The notes: generated by a model from the letters alone, not told the origin. A stretch of 42,716 nt of DNA from PKWO01 sp036384915 (GCA_036384915.1 DASVLJ010000037.1:1-42716), one strand, 5' to 3'. Positions 15,968-25,285 are shown, counted from the stretch's first letter. A program made the numbers and translations.

Positions 15968-16516
15968 CTAAAGAAGCCGCGGCAAGTCCTCCGGCATGCC
16001 GTGGATAGCCAGCTGCGCGCCGCCAAATTCCGGGCGGTCGGTAATTTCGCAGACGGCAAAATCCGGGCCGGCATAGGCCTCCAGCTCTCCCTGTGTCTCG
16101 AACTCCGCCTCGGCGATGAACAACCCCGCAAGCTGCTCCAGGAATTCGTCGACGACGAGCACGACACCCTGCGCATCGTGAAACCTGTGGCGTAGTTTCT
16201 TGATGCGCTTGCCTGGAAGCGATGCAGCCAGTAGGGCGAACTCGTGTTCCGGCAAATAGATGGAAGTGAGAAGCCGCGTGTACCGGTCGGCATCGGCCTT
16301 CCGTGTGAAACGCAAGATGGGGGCCCCGCCATCGGTCGGCCGCGCTTCACGCAAACGAAGGCACGTGCCCGTCACATACAGGTCGGTGATCATGTCGGCG
16401 CCGCGCACCGGCAGGCGCGGCAATTGCCGACACAGCCAGCGGCGCTCCCGCTCCACCGCCATGTATTTTGTCTTCGGAAATCCGAGCTCCGCAGCCAGTT
16501 GTCGATCCACGTCCAT
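15968..16516 (-). CDS. CYTH-domain (triphosphate tunnel) protein
   Basis: This is a 182-residue CYTH-superfamily protein. Family members bind triphosphate-containing substrates with divalent metals in an eight-stranded tunnel and act as triphosphatases or adenylate cyclases. The N-terminal signature is seen as MAVERERRWL, where the usual ExExK ends in Arg. Basic and acidic strands follow: LYVTGTCLRLREAR, ILRFTRKAD, RIKKLRHRF, and VVLVVDEFLEQLAGLFIAEAEF. The final region reads GPDFAVCEITDRPEFGGAQLA. The start at ATG 16516 has GAGGA about 6 nt upstream. It stands alone, transcribed leftward. Inorganic triphosphatase activity is the most likely guess; the exact substrate is unknown. Confidence 0.85.
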   Translation of the reverse strand: MDVDRQLAAELGFPKTKYMAVERERRWLCRQLPRLPVRGADMITDLYVTGTCLRLREARPTDGGAPILRFTRKADADRYTRLLTSIYLPEHEFALLAASLPGKRIKKLRHRFHDAQGVVLVVDEFLEQLAGLFIAEAEFETQGELEAYAGPDFAVCEITDRPEFGGAQLAIHGMPEDLPRLL

Positions 16517-17133
16517 GTCAATTCCTCAATTGAGCCGCTGCCGCTTAAGCATTCCACTTTCGGCGCCGAACCCGGCACCGGGATATGAATATCCGCACCT
16601 ACGTGCGGGAAGACGCCCCACCACCCCCAGACCACCTCAAATTGACAACAAAGTGGTCTGGTATGCCCCAACAATCGATTTTGCCAATTCCCTTTATCCT
16701 TCCGTCCAATTCATGCGCACCCCATACTTTGACGAGCGAATATTTATCATTCTAAAACCCTGATAAATCAAGCCTTATACTGCATCGCCTCGTGTCAGTG
16801 CGAGATCGACAAGAAAATTTCCGCATGGCACACGATGCAAGACCTGGTATGCAAATGGTCTAATTTCATTAAAACCACTTGACGCTGTTTTGGCCTAATC
16901 GCATGCTTGATTTCAGCTGCGTAAAAAATTATTTCAGCAGCAGTATGCAAGCAAGGTTGGTGATTGGGGGCTTGCGGCATTGACGAGAATCGGCTTTACC
17001 GGGGGGGGCAAACAATCGGGCATGGTAACTTACCGCGCCGGTCGTCACAACCACTCTTGCCGGCACATGGCGGCAGGCGATTCCCGCATACCGTGTTGCT
17101 CCTCACACTTCATCTATTGATCGAGGAGAGACT
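16517..17133. other. Long intergenic region before the chitinase gene
   Basis: No gene is supported in these 617 nt. Two spaced inverted repeats stand out: CCAGACCAC (16627-16635) with GTGGTCTGG (16653-16661), and ATTTATCA (16742-16749) with TGATAAAT (16761-16768). The stretch 16660-16950 is AT-rich and probably holds promoters for the CYTH gene (leftward) and the chitinase gene (rightward). No -10/-35 pair is convincing. A G-run (17001-17007) lies farther down. Confidence 0.5.
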
Positions 17134-18708
17134 ATGAAGACGAAGGTATGTAGCACCCTGGTACTGGGTATGATCGGCAGCATGCTGGCAGGTTGCGGCG
17201 GCGGCACGAGCGATAGCGGCGCAAGCAATTCGGCCAAGCTTCAGCCGCACATCAAGGCTACCGCGCCGGCTTGCGTTGCCTGGGTTTCCGGCGGCACCTA
17301 TACGGCAGGCGAAGTGGTCACCTACAACGGTTCGACCTACACGGCGCTCGTGAATCAAACCGACTACGCCGGCACCGGCTGGAACCCGACCGTGGGCAGC
17401 CTGTATAGCCAGGGCGGCACCTGCAGCGGCACGCCGACACCGACGCCTACTCCGACACCGACACCGACGCCAACTCCTACCCCGACGCCAACACCAACTC
17501 CCACGCCTACCCCGACACCTACGCCCACGCCCACGCCAACCCCGGCACCGGGCTGCAACGCGGCATGGGTTTCGTCCACGGCTTACACCGGCGGCGCCAA
17601 GGTCAGCTATGCCAACGTGAATTACACGGCCAATTACTGGACCCAGAATAACAACCCCTCGACTTCCAATGGCGGCGCCGGCAGCGGCCAGCCCTGGACT
17701 TCGAACGGCGCTTGCGGCGGCACGCCGACACCTACCCCGACGCCCACGCCCACGCCGACGCCGACGCCAACGCCTACCCCCACACCCACTCCCACGCCCG
17801 GCGGTGTCTTCTTCAGCCAATACCAGGACGTGACGAACGACGCCAACTGGAACACCGGCGCCATCCAGACCGCTGTAACGGGCTCGACCCAGCCTGTCGC
17901 AAACGTCATGCCCGCCGGCAACAAGGCGTTGACCTGGGCTTTCGCCACGGGTGAGTGCGGCTCAGAAAACTGGGGCGGCATCAGCGTCGCGCTGGAAGCG
18001 TCGAACGTGCAAGCCTTCGTCAATGCCGGCAAGAACTACATCATTTCGACAGGTGGCCAGGCGGGCGCATTTACTTGCGGCTCGGACTCCGGCTTCCAGA
18101 CCTTCATCGACCACTACTATTCGGCCAACATGGTCGGCGTGGACTTCGACATCGAAGACGGCCAAAGCCAGGCCACCATCGACGCCCTGGTCGCCCGCGT
18201 GAAGGTTGCCCAGGCCAAATACCCCAACATGCGCTTTTCGTTCACGGTGCCGACCTGGGCGCCGAGCCCGTCGGGCGCAACGGTGGCAACCAGCATGGGT
18301 TCCAACTCGCCCAACCCCTTCCCTGCCAACGGCACCGGTTCCATGGTGATGGCATCGCTCAAGGCGCAAGGCGTGACCAAGTACTTCATCAACCCGATGG
18401 CGATGTACTACGGCGGCGTCAGCAACTCGGTCTGCGTGGTCGCCAACGGCCAGTGCGAAATGGGCCAGTCGGCGGTACAGGCGGCCATGGACGTGCATGA
18501 CTACTACGGCGTACCGTACAGCCAGATCGAAATCACCCCGTCCTACGGCACGGTCAATTCCTCCGGCGAAGACTTCACGCTGGGCGACGTCGACATCCTG
18601 GCCAACTGGGCCAAGGCCAACGGCCTGGGCGGCTTGCACTTCTGGGCGCTGTACTACGACACCAACCTGACCTACACCAACGAATTCGTCAAAGACCTCG
18701 GTCTCTGA
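17134..18708 (+). CDS. Lipoprotein GH18 chitinase with two chitin-binding modules
   Basis: This 524-residue enzyme should hydrolyse chitin outside the cell or at its surface. The signal peptide ends in a lipobox, LAG-C21. Two CBM5/12-type modules follow (ACVAWVSGGTYTAGEVVTYNG and CNAAWVSSTAYTGGAKVSY). Each is followed by a Thr-Pro linker, of 19 and 13 repeats. From about residue 225 comes a GH18-type barrel. Its active-site strand reads VGVDFDIE (334-341), with D337, D339 and catalytic E341 present but the first Asp of DxxDxDxE replaced by Val. GGLHFWALYYDTN near the end is the typical last strand with Trp. The start at ATG 17134 has GAGGAGA upstream. A strong terminator follows. It is a single gene, probably induced by chitin. 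Confidence 0.92.
   Translation: MKTKVCSTLVLGMIGSMLAGCGGGTSDSGASNSAKLQPHIKATAPACVAWVSGGTYTAGEVVTYNGSTYTALVNQTDYAGTGWNPTVGSLYSQGGTCSGTPTPTPTPTPTPTPTPTPTPTPTPTPTPTPTPTPTPTPAPGCNAAWVSSTAYTGGAKVSYANVNYTANYWTQNNNPSTSNGGAGSGQPWTSNGACGGTPTPTPTPTPTPTPTPTPTPTPTPTPGGVFFSQYQDVTNDANWNTGAIQTAVTGSTQPVANVMPAGNKALTWAFATGECGSENWGGISVALEASNVQAFVNAGKNYIISTGGQAGAFTCGSDSGFQTFIDHYYSANMVGVDFDIEDGQSQATIDALVARVKVAQAKYPNMRFSFTVPTWAPSPSGATVATSMGSNSPNPFPANGTGSMVMASLKAQGVTKYFINPMAMYYGGVSNSVCVVANGQCEMGQSAVQAAMDVHDYYGVPYSQIEITPSYGTVNSSGEDFTLGDVDILANWAKANGLGGLHFWALYYDTNLTYTNEFVKDLGL
17431..17550 (+). repeat. Thr-Pro coding hexanucleotide repeat, first linker
   Basis: Nineteen tandem Thr-Pro codon pairs (ACN CCN, with varied third bases; 17431-17544) and a closing Ala-Pro encode the first chitinase linker. 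The third-base variety suggests selection on the peptide rather than recent slippage. Confidence 0.9.
17722..17799 (+). repeat. Thr-Pro coding hexanucleotide repeat, second linker
   Basis: Thirteen tandem Thr-Pro codon pairs encode the linker between the second chitin-binding module and the GH18 domain. The sequence is similar to the first linker, so the two could recombine. Confidence 0.9.
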
Positions 18709-18731
18709 TCGATTCAGCGGCAATAGCCAAG

Positions 18732-18762
18732 ACCGGCCTGGTTTCCGCCAGGCCGGTTTTTT
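18732..18762 (+). terminator. Rho-independent terminator of the chitinase gene
   Basis: ACCGGCCTGG (18732-18741) pairs perfectly with CCAGGCCGGT (18748-18757) around TTTCCG, and six T residues follow. Confidence 0.92.
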
Positions 18763-18928
18763 ATTGCCTGGACCATTCTTCCATATGGGTAAATATTGCG
18801 GTCGGCGGCGATCCGCCGCGGACTGGCATTTTCGCGGATTTCGAAATAATATATATCGTATGGTTAATTATTACGCGGCGGCGCATTCCCCTCGAATCGC
18901 GGCTCGGCGCGTCAAGGATGGTTCCCCC

Positions 18929-19153
18929 ATGGCAAACTCAGAATACACGCTGCAGACGCGCAATGGCTATTCCCTCGTTGTGGAATATGGGCAGGGAGCA
19001 AGCCGCGAACCGGTCATCGTGCAATACGACGTGCGCGGCGCGGGCGGACAATCGCAAGGCAAGTTCCTGCACCTGTACGATGCGGAAGCGAAATTCGACC
19101 TGTTGGCGCCGGGTGCTCCCGTGCCAAGACCGCAGGTCTGGACCGTGAGCTAA
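18929..19153 (+). CDS. Small hypothetical protein
   Basis: I do not recognise this 74-residue protein. The ATG at 18929 is preferred: AAGGA lies 10 nt upstream and the reading frame then has normal GC-rich codon bias. The upstream in-frame extension is AT-rich and unlike coding sequence. The protein is hydrophilic with several predicted beta strands (EYTLQTRNGYSLVVEYGQG, EPVIVQYDVRGAG, GKFLHLYDAEAKFDLL) and no signal peptide or cysteine. It stands alone between the chitinase terminator and convergent trmJ. An AT-rich patch at 18840-18880 could be its promoter. Confidence 0.7.
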   Translation: MANSEYTLQTRNGYSLVVEYGQGASREPVIVQYDVRGAGGQSQGKFLHLYDAEAKFDLLAPGAPVPRPQVWTVS

Positions 19154-19205
19154 CTAACGCAGGGGCGTAGGCGGCGGCTGTCGCCCCCACACTCGCCAGC
19201 CGCCG

Positions 19206-19982
19206 TCACTTGGGCCGCTGCTTCGGTTCCAGAATCTGGCGCGCAATCCCGCGCAGGATATTGACCTCTTCCACCTCGAGCTGCGTGCGCGAAAACAGCC
19301 GCTTCAAGCGCGGCATGAGCTTCTTGGGATTATCCGCATTCAAGAATTCAATCGCGATCAAGGCTTCCTCCAGATGGGCATACATGCCTTCGATCTGCGC
19401 CACGCTGGCCGCTTCCCCCTGAAAACCGATGGCGGAAGGCGCCAGCTGGCCGTCGACCTCGGCCATGCGGCACTCATAAGTCAACACCTGCACCGCCTGC
19501 GCCAGGTTCAGCGATGAATATTCGGCATTGGCCGGGATGTTGATCAGCACATTGCATTTCTCCACCACCTCATTGGGCAAGCCGAAGCGCTCGTTGCCGA
19601 ACACCAGCGCGGGGCGCAATTCCTTGTCATTGGCGACATGGCCGGCGAATTGGCGCGGCGTCAGCACGGGCGGCGAGAATTCGCGCAGGCGCGCACTCAC
19701 CGCAGCGGCAAAATTGCAGCCATCGAGCGCCTCGGCCATCGAACCGGCGATGCGCGCATTGGCCATCACATCCTGCGCGCCGCTGGCGAAAGCCACCGCC
19801 TCTTCCTGTTCGCGCGCATTTTCGAAGCGCGGGTTGACCAGCACGAGGTCGGAAAAGCCCATGGTTTTCATGGCGCGCGCGGTCGAGCCGATGTTGCCTG
19901 GGCGGCTGGTTTCGACCAGCACCACGCGCAGGCGGCGGAACAACGAAGACTCGGAGGTGGTTTCGGTTTGGGGTGGATTCAT
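19206..19982 (-). CDS. trmJ: tRNA (cytidine/uridine-2'-O-)methyltransferase TrmJ
   Basis: This 258-residue SPOUT-family enzyme transfers a methyl group from SAM to the 2'-O of nucleotide 32 of certain tRNAs. Visible motifs are RVVLVETSRPGNIGSTARAMKTMGF (motif 1, residues 18-42), LVNPRFENAREQEEAVAFASGAQDVM, LVFGNERFGLPNEVVEKCNVLINIPA (motif 2) and SLNLAQAVQVLTYECR (motif 3, cofactor knot). The C-terminal helical tail (LMPRLKRLFSRTQLEVEEVNILRGIARQI) is typical of TrmJ and separates it from TrmL. It is divergent from suhB with a 124-nt gap, a common arrangement in beta- and gammaproteobacteria. Confidence 0.95.
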   Translation of the reverse strand: MNPPQTETTSESSLFRRLRVVLVETSRPGNIGSTARAMKTMGFSDLVLVNPRFENAREQEEAVAFASGAQDVMANARIAGSMAEALDGCNFAAAVSARLREFSPPVLTPRQFAGHVANDKELRPALVFGNERFGLPNEVVEKCNVLINIPANAEYSSLNLAQAVQVLTYECRMAEVDGQLAPSAIGFQGEAASVAQIEGMYAHLEEALIAIEFLNADNPKKLMPRLKRLFSRTQLEVEEVNILRGIARQILEPKQRPK

Positions 19983-20106
19983 TTAAAATAGAGGATTCCG
20001 CGTCAAAAGTTGTCACTTTTGCCGCATCGCTCCTTAATTCATTTGTATTGCGGTCTTGCCATGGCGGGTTTTGTCGCCGGGCTGCCGCCATTTTAACGGA
20101 ATCATC

Positions 20107-20904
20107 ATGCATCCCATGCTCAACACGGCGATCAAGGCCGCTCGCCGCGCCGCCGCCATCATCAACCGTGCGTCGTTCGATCTGGACCGCGTCAAGGTCA
20201 GCGAAAAGGGCCACAAGGACTTCGTCACCGAAGTCGACCATGCGGCGGAACAAGCCATCATCGACGTGCTGATCGGCGCCTACCCCGACCACGCCGTGCT
20301 GGGCGAAGAATCCGGCCCCTCGGCCAACCTGCATGATGAGAACGAAAACGTCTGGATCATCGATCCGCTCGACGGCACCACCAACTTCATCCACGGCTTT
20401 CCCCAATACTGCGTCTCGATCGCGCTGCAGCAGCGCGGCCAGATCACGCAGGCGGTCGTCTACGACCCGACACGCAACGACCTCTTCACCGCCACCAAAG
20501 GTGCCGGCGCCTTCCTGAATGAAAAGCGCCTGCGCGTTTCCAAGCGCGACAAGCTGGCCGACGCCCTGGTCGGCACCGGCTTCATGTATCGCGGCGACAA
20601 GGACGGCATGGACGAATACCTCAAGATGTTCCGCGTCATGACTGAAAACAGCGCCGGCCTGCGCCGCGCCGGCGCCGCTGCGCTCGACCTGGCCTACGTC
20701 GCCGCCGGCCGCCTGGACGGCTTCTTCGAAAAAGGCCTGAAACCCTGGGACATGGCGGCCGGCTCGCTGCTCGTCACCGAAGCCGGCGGCATCATGGGCA
20801 CCTTTGCCGGCGAATCGGATTACCTCGACAAATCCGAAGCCATCGCCGGCACGCCCAAGGTGTTCGGCCAGATGGTGCCCTTGCTGGCGCCGTTCGCCAA
20901 GTAA
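20107..20904 (+). CDS. suhB: Inositol-1-monophosphatase SuhB
   Basis: This is a 265-residue Mg2+-dependent phosphatase of the IMPase family. In E. coli SuhB also associates with the Nus complex that supports rRNA transcription. The ATG at 20107 is chosen as the normal family start (MHPMLNTAIKAARRAAAII); an upstream in-frame start is unlikely. Metal and substrate motifs are intact: DFVTEVDHAAE, GEESG (E69 region), WIIDPLDGTTNFIHGFPQYCVSIAL and KPWDMAAGSLLVTEAGG. It is divergent from trmJ. A possible promoter is TTGTCA (20010-20015) with TTAATT (20034-20039), 18 nt apart. Confidence 0.95.
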   Translation: MHPMLNTAIKAARRAAAIINRASFDLDRVKVSEKGHKDFVTEVDHAAEQAIIDVLIGAYPDHAVLGEESGPSANLHDENENVWIIDPLDGTTNFIHGFPQYCVSIALQQRGQITQAVVYDPTRNDLFTATKGAGAFLNEKRLRVSKRDKLADALVGTGFMYRGDKDGMDEYLKMFRVMTENSAGLRRAGAAALDLAYVAAGRLDGFFEKGLKPWDMAAGSLLVTEAGGIMGTFAGESDYLDKSEAIAGTPKVFGQMVPLLAPFAK

Positions 20905-20910
20905 AACCCT

Positions 20911-20940
20911 GTTGCGGCCGCACCATGGTGCGGCCACAAC
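20911..20940. terminator. Hairpin after suhB
   Basis: GGCCGCACC (20916-20924) and GGTGCGGCC (20927-20935) pair, extended outward by GTTG/CAAC after one mismatch. The stem starts 6 nt after the suhB stop. No T-run follows, so it may be a weak or factor-assisted terminator. Confidence 0.5.
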
Positions 20941-20985
20941 ATGAAGCCGCGGCGAGGGAATTTGTTCGGAACCGCGGGCAACAAC

Positions 20986-20994
20986 TGGTATACT
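20986..20994 (+). promoter_or_regulatory. Extended -10 promoter of rhlE
   Basis: TGGTATACT (20986-20994) matches an extended -10 box (TGN-TATACT). The -35 region is poor. Initiation near 21001 leaves a leader of about 105 nt before rhlE, long enough for RNA-level control, as seen in cold-responsive helicase genes. The regulation is inference. Confidence 0.5.
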
Positions 20995-21106
20995 CACGTC
21001 CGCGGCATCTGCTCCAGTCACCCTTGCCGCTTGATGATCAAGCATTTGCATCCATCGCCTGCGACTGGCGTCTGCGACGACAGGGCGATTTTTCTCCAGA
21101 GTTTTC

Positions 21107-22621
21107 ATGTCCTTTTCTTCTCTCGGCCTGGGCGATGCCATCGTCCGCGCAGTTACCGAACACGGTTACACCACCCCCACCCCGATTCAGGCCCAAGCGA
21201 TTCCCGCCGTGCTGCAAGGCGGCGATCTCCTGGCCGGCGCCCAGACCGGCACCGGCAAGACTGCCGGCTTCACCCTGCCCATCCTGCAACGCCTGGCGCA
21301 AAACGCCCCCGCCGACAAGACCGCGCGCCGCCACATCCGCGCCCTGATCCTCACCCCCACGCGCGAACTCGCCGCGCAAGTCGAGGAAAGCGTCAAGACC
21401 TACGGCAAATACGTCAAGCTGACCTCGGCCGTGATCTTCGGCGGCGTCGGCATCAACCCGCAGATCAAGCTGCTGCAGCATGGCGTCGACATCCTTGTCG
21501 CCACGCCGGGCCGCCTGCTCGACCACATGCAGCAAGGCACGGTCAAGCTCGACAAGATCGAAATCCTCGTGCTCGATGAAGCCGACCGCATGCTCGACAT
21601 GGGCTTCATCCACGACATCAAGAAGGTGTTGGCCGCGCTGCCGCCCAAGCGGCAAAACCTGCTGTTCTCGGCCACCTTCTCCGACGACATCAAGGCCCTG
21701 GCCGACCGTTTGCTGAACAATCCCGCCATGATCGAAGTGGCGCGCCGCAACGCCACGTCCGAGATCGTCGCGCAAAAGATCCACCCGGTGGACCGCGACC
21801 GCAAGCACCCGCTGCTGTCGCACCTGATCCGCACCAATAGCTGGACGCAGGTGCTGGTGTTCACCCGTACCAAGCACGGCGCCAACAAGCTGGTCGAACA
21901 ACTTGGCCGCGACGGCATCACCGGCATGGCGATCCACGGCAACAAGAGCCAGACCGCGCGCACCAAGGCGCTCGCCGAATTCAAGACCGGCAAGCTGCAA
22001 GTATTGGTGGCCACCGACATCGCCGCGCGCGGCATCGATATCGACCAATTGCCGCACGTGGTCAATTACGACTTGCCCAACGTGCCGGAAGACTATGTGC
22101 ACCGCATCGGCCGCACGGGCCGCGCAGGCGCATCCGGCGAAGCCGTGTCGCTGGTCTGCGTCGACGAGCGCGACATGCTGTACGGCATCGAACGCCTCAT
22201 CAAGCGCGAAATCCCCGTGGAAGTGATCGCCGGCTTCGAACCCGATCCGAATGCCAAGCCGCAACCGATCCAGTTGCGCAGTCAGGAACACAGGCAGCAG
22301 CGCCGTCCGCATGGACAAGGGCAGAAGCCCGCCGCGCCGAAGCAGAGCGGGCCAAAGCCGCAAGGTGCGAAGCCCGCAGGCCCGAAGCCGCAAGGCGCCA
22401 AGCCGGCAGGCCCGAGGCAGCAGGGTGCAAAACCGCAGGGAGGCAAGCCTCCGGTGCAGCAGGGCCAAGGCCAGCAGCATGCCAAGCCGGCAGCGCCGCG
22501 TCCGCCGCAGCAACAGAATCAAGCCCCACGCCAGGGTAGTCCCGGCGGAGCCAAGCTCCTGGGCGGCAGCGGTTCGCACAAGCCTGCAACGCAGCACCGC
22601 TCGGGCGGACGCGGCAGATAA
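21107..22621 (+). CDS. rhlE: DEAD-box ATP-dependent RNA helicase RhlE
   Basis: This 504-residue helicase unwinds RNA during ribosome assembly and mRNA decay. The motifs run in order: Q motif (GYTTPTPIQAQAIP), AQTGTGKT (motif I, about residues 44-51), PTRELAAQ (Ia), TPGRLLD (Ib), DEAD (II, VLDEADRMLDMG), SATF (III), VFTRTKHGANKL (IV), ARGIDIDQLPHVVNYDLP (V) and HRIGRTGRAG (VI). The C-terminal 120 residues are a low-complexity tail rich in P, K, Q and G (repeats like PKPQGAKPAGP), which probably binds RNA. Family relatives include RhlE and DbpA/SrmB. The core sequence and tail favour RhlE. It has a long leader and its own promoter, and mutS follows after 33 nt. Confidence 0.95.
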   Translation: MSFSSLGLGDAIVRAVTEHGYTTPTPIQAQAIPAVLQGGDLLAGAQTGTGKTAGFTLPILQRLAQNAPADKTARRHIRALILTPTRELAAQVEESVKTYGKYVKLTSAVIFGGVGINPQIKLLQHGVDILVATPGRLLDHMQQGTVKLDKIEILVLDEADRMLDMGFIHDIKKVLAALPPKRQNLLFSATFSDDIKALADRLLNNPAMIEVARRNATSEIVAQKIHPVDRDRKHPLLSHLIRTNSWTQVLVFTRTKHGANKLVEQLGRDGITGMAIHGNKSQTARTKALAEFKTGKLQVLVATDIAARGIDIDQLPHVVNYDLPNVPEDYVHRIGRTGRAGASGEAVSLVCVDERDMLYGIERLIKREIPVEVIAGFEPDPNAKPQPIQLRSQEHRQQRRPHGQGQKPAAPKQSGPKPQGAKPAGPKPQGAKPAGPRQQGAKPQGGKPPVQQGQGQQHAKPAAPRPPQQQNQAPRQGSPGGAKLLGGSGSHKPATQHRSGGRGR

Positions 22622-22654
22622 ACAGATCATCGAACAAACAACAAATCTATCGCG

Positions 22655-25285
22655 ATGGAAAAAGAAGGTACGGCCAAGCTCTCCCCCATGATGCAGCAAT
22701 ACATGGGCATCAAGGCGGACTACCCCAATACGCTCGTGTTCTACCGCATGGGCGACTTCTACGAAGTGTTTTTCGACGATGCGGAAAAGTCGTCGCGCCT
22801 GTTGGGCATCACGCTCACCGCCCGCGGCACGATGAACGGCGCGCCGATCCGCATGGCCGGCGTGCCTTTCCATTCGGTCGACCAATATCTCGCCAAGCTG
22901 GTCAAGCTCGGCGAATCGGTGGCGATTTGCGAACAGATCGGCGACCCGGCGACTTCCAAGGGGCCGGTGGAGCGCAAGGTGGTGCGCGTGGTCACGCCGG
23001 GCACCTTGACCGATGCCGACCTGTTGCCGGAAAAGGCTGAACGACCGCTCCTGGCCCTGTATGCCAACGTGCAGCGGCGCAATATCACCATCGGCCTGGC
23101 CTGGCTTTCCATGGCATCCGGCGTATTGAAGCTGATGGAATTCACCGACGAAGCCAAGGCTGCCGAAGCGCGGCTGCGCCAGGAACTGGAGCGCATCGCA
23201 CCGGCCGAGCTGCTGGCTTCCGAGAGCTTGCATGACAGCGTGTTCGATGCCATCGATCAGCGTATTACGGCCGTGCCCGAATGGCACTTCGATGGCGCGC
23301 ATGGCGAAAAGGCCTTGCTGACGCAATTGGGTGTCTCGACGCTCACGGGCTTCGGCGCGCAAGGCATGGCTGTTGCGGTAGGCGCTGCCGGTGCTTTGCT
23401 GCGTTATGCCCAATCGACGCAGGGCAAGGGCTTGCAGCACGTGCGCTCCTTGACCGTGGAATCGGATAGCGAATTCATCGGGCTTGACGCCGCCACGCGG
23501 CGCAACCTGGAATTGACCGAGACGCTGCGTGCGCAAGCAGGCGGCGAATCCGGGCCGACGCTGTTTTCCCTGCTCGACCACTGCCGCACGGCCATGGGTT
23601 CGCGTTGTTTGCGGCATTGGCTGCATCATGCGAGCCGCGACCAGACCGTGGCGCAGGGGCGCCACGCTGCCATCGGCGCCTTGCTGCGGTCCGACGCCTG
23701 TTCCGGCATTGCCGGGGCGCTCTCCGCCGTGCCGGACGTGGAACGCATCACCACGCGTATCGCGCTGTTCTCGGCACGTCCGCGCGACCTGGCAGGTTTG
23801 CGTGCCGGGTTGCAGCAACTGCCATCGCTGCGCAGCTACGTGGCGCTGTCGAACGATGCGCCGCTGCTAAAGACCTTGCATGACGGGTTGGCCACGCCGG
23901 CCGATGCGCTCGATTTGCTTGAGCGCGCCATTGCGCTGGAACCGGCCAACATGGTGCGCGACGGCGGCGTGATCGCGCGCGGCTACGATGCCGAGCTTGA
24001 CGAATTGCGCGGCCTCTCGGAAAACGCCGGGCAATTCCTGCTCGACCTCGAAACACGCGAGCGTGCCCGCACCGGCATCGCCAACCTGCGCGTGGAATAC
24101 AACAAGGTGCATGGCTTCTACATCGAAGTCACGCACGGCCAGACCGACAAGGTGCCCGACGACTACCGCCGGCGCCAGACGCTGAAGAATGCCGAGCGCT
24201 ACATCACGCCGGAATTGAAAGCCTTCGAAGACAAGGCGCTGTCGGCACAGGAACGTTCGCTCTCGCGCGAAAAATTCCTCTACGAGCAGTTGCTGCAAGA
24301 GCTGTCGGCCCATATCGGCACGCTGCAGGGCATTGCACGCGCGCTGGCGCAGCTCGATGTGCTGGTCTCGCTGGCCGAGCATGCACAGCGCTCGAACTGG
24401 TGCGCGCCACGCCTGATCGCCGAACCGGCCATCGCCATCGAGCAAGGCCGCCATCCCGTGGTGGAAAACCATATCGAGCGCTTCATCGCCAACGATTGCC
24501 AGTTGAATGCCGAGCGCAAGCTGCTTTTGATCACCGGCCCCAACATGGGCGGTAAATCGACGTACATGCGCCAGACGGCCTTGATCGTGCTGCTGGCCTA
24601 CGTCGGCAGCTATGTGCCGGCTACGTCCGCCACCATCGGCCCGATCGACAAGATTTTCACGCGCATTGGCGCCGCCGACGACCTTGCGGGCGGCCGTTCG
24701 ACCTTCATGGTCGAAATGACGGAGTCGGCCGCGATCCTGAACGGTGCCACCGAGCATTCGCTGGTGCTGATGGATGAAGTGGGCCGCGGCACCTCGACCT
24801 TCGACGGCCTCGCGCTGGCCTGGGCCATTGCGCGCCAGCTGATCGACGGCAACCGCAGCTATACGCTCTTTGCCACGCACTATTTCGAATTGACGCAATT
24901 GCCCGAGACGCATCCGAGCGCGGCCAACGTGCACCTGTCGGCGGTCGAGCACAAGGACAGCATCGTGTTCCTGCATGCCGTGCAGGCCGGCCCCGCGTCG
25001 CAAAGCTATGGCTTGCAGGTGGCGCAACTGGCCGGCGTACCGGGGCCGGTAATACGAGCCGCGCGCAAGCACCTGGCCGCGCTGGAAGCGCACTCGGTGC
25101 AAGCCACGCCGCAATTCGATCTGTTTTCCGCGGCGAGTGGCGCGCCGATCGACACCGAAGCGCCGGAAGCCGAACCCGATCCGCGCCTGGCCGCCCTGGC
25201 GCAAGCCGTCGACGATCTCGATCCCGATGCGCTCACGCCGCGCGAGGCGCTCGATGCGCTGTACCGCTTGAAGGCAATGCAGTAG
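22655..25285 (+). CDS. mutS: DNA mismatch repair protein MutS
   Basis: This 876-residue protein recognises mismatches and starts methyl-directed or general mismatch repair with MutL. It has full family length. The N-terminal mismatch-binding domain carries the F-x-E motif (GDFYEVF; F35 and E37). The connector, lever and clamp regions follow. The ABC ATPase has Walker A GPNMGGKST at about 629-637, Walker B with the signature LVLMDEVGRGTSTFDGLALAWA, and the ATHYFELTQL His switch. The C-terminal ALTPREALDALYRLK helix is the usual tetramerisation end. It begins 33 nt after rhlE, so some read-through is likely. Nothing suggests loss of function. Confidence 0.97.
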   Translation: MEKEGTAKLSPMMQQYMGIKADYPNTLVFYRMGDFYEVFFDDAEKSSRLLGITLTARGTMNGAPIRMAGVPFHSVDQYLAKLVKLGESVAICEQIGDPATSKGPVERKVVRVVTPGTLTDADLLPEKAERPLLALYANVQRRNITIGLAWLSMASGVLKLMEFTDEAKAAEARLRQELERIAPAELLASESLHDSVFDAIDQRITAVPEWHFDGAHGEKALLTQLGVSTLTGFGAQGMAVAVGAAGALLRYAQSTQGKGLQHVRSLTVESDSEFIGLDAATRRNLELTETLRAQAGGESGPTLFSLLDHCRTAMGSRCLRHWLHHASRDQTVAQGRHAAIGALLRSDACSGIAGALSAVPDVERITTRIALFSARPRDLAGLRAGLQQLPSLRSYVALSNDAPLLKTLHDGLATPADALDLLERAIALEPANMVRDGGVIARGYDAELDELRGLSENAGQFLLDLETRERARTGIANLRVEYNKVHGFYIEVTHGQTDKVPDDYRRRQTLKNAERYITPELKAFEDKALSAQERSLSREKFLYEQLLQELSAHIGTLQGIARALAQLDVLVSLAEHAQRSNWCAPRLIAEPAIAIEQGRHPVVENHIERFIANDCQLNAERKLLLITGPNMGGKSTYMRQTALIVLLAYVGSYVPATSATIGPIDKIFTRIGAADDLAGGRSTFMVEMTESAAILNGATEHSLVLMDEVGRGTSTFDGLALAWAIARQLIDGNRSYTLFATHYFELTQLPETHPSAANVHLSAVEHKDSIVFLHAVQAGPASQSYGLQVAQLAGVPGPVIRAARKHLAALEAHSVQATPQFDLFSAASGAPIDTEAPEAEPDPRLAALAQAVDDLDPDALTPREALDALYRLKAMQ

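Noticed and set aside
15699..15971. Rightward 90-codon frame opposite the MFS promoter region
   Set aside because: There is no ribosome site, poor codon bias and no recognisable sequence.
17364..17579. Leftward Val-Gly repeat frame opposite the chitinase linker
   Set aside because: It is the antisense image of the Thr-Pro codons.
17431..17799. Thr-Pro repeats as a CRISPR-like or phase-variable array
   Set aside because: The repeats are in frame, vary at third codon positions and encode ordinary enzyme linkers.
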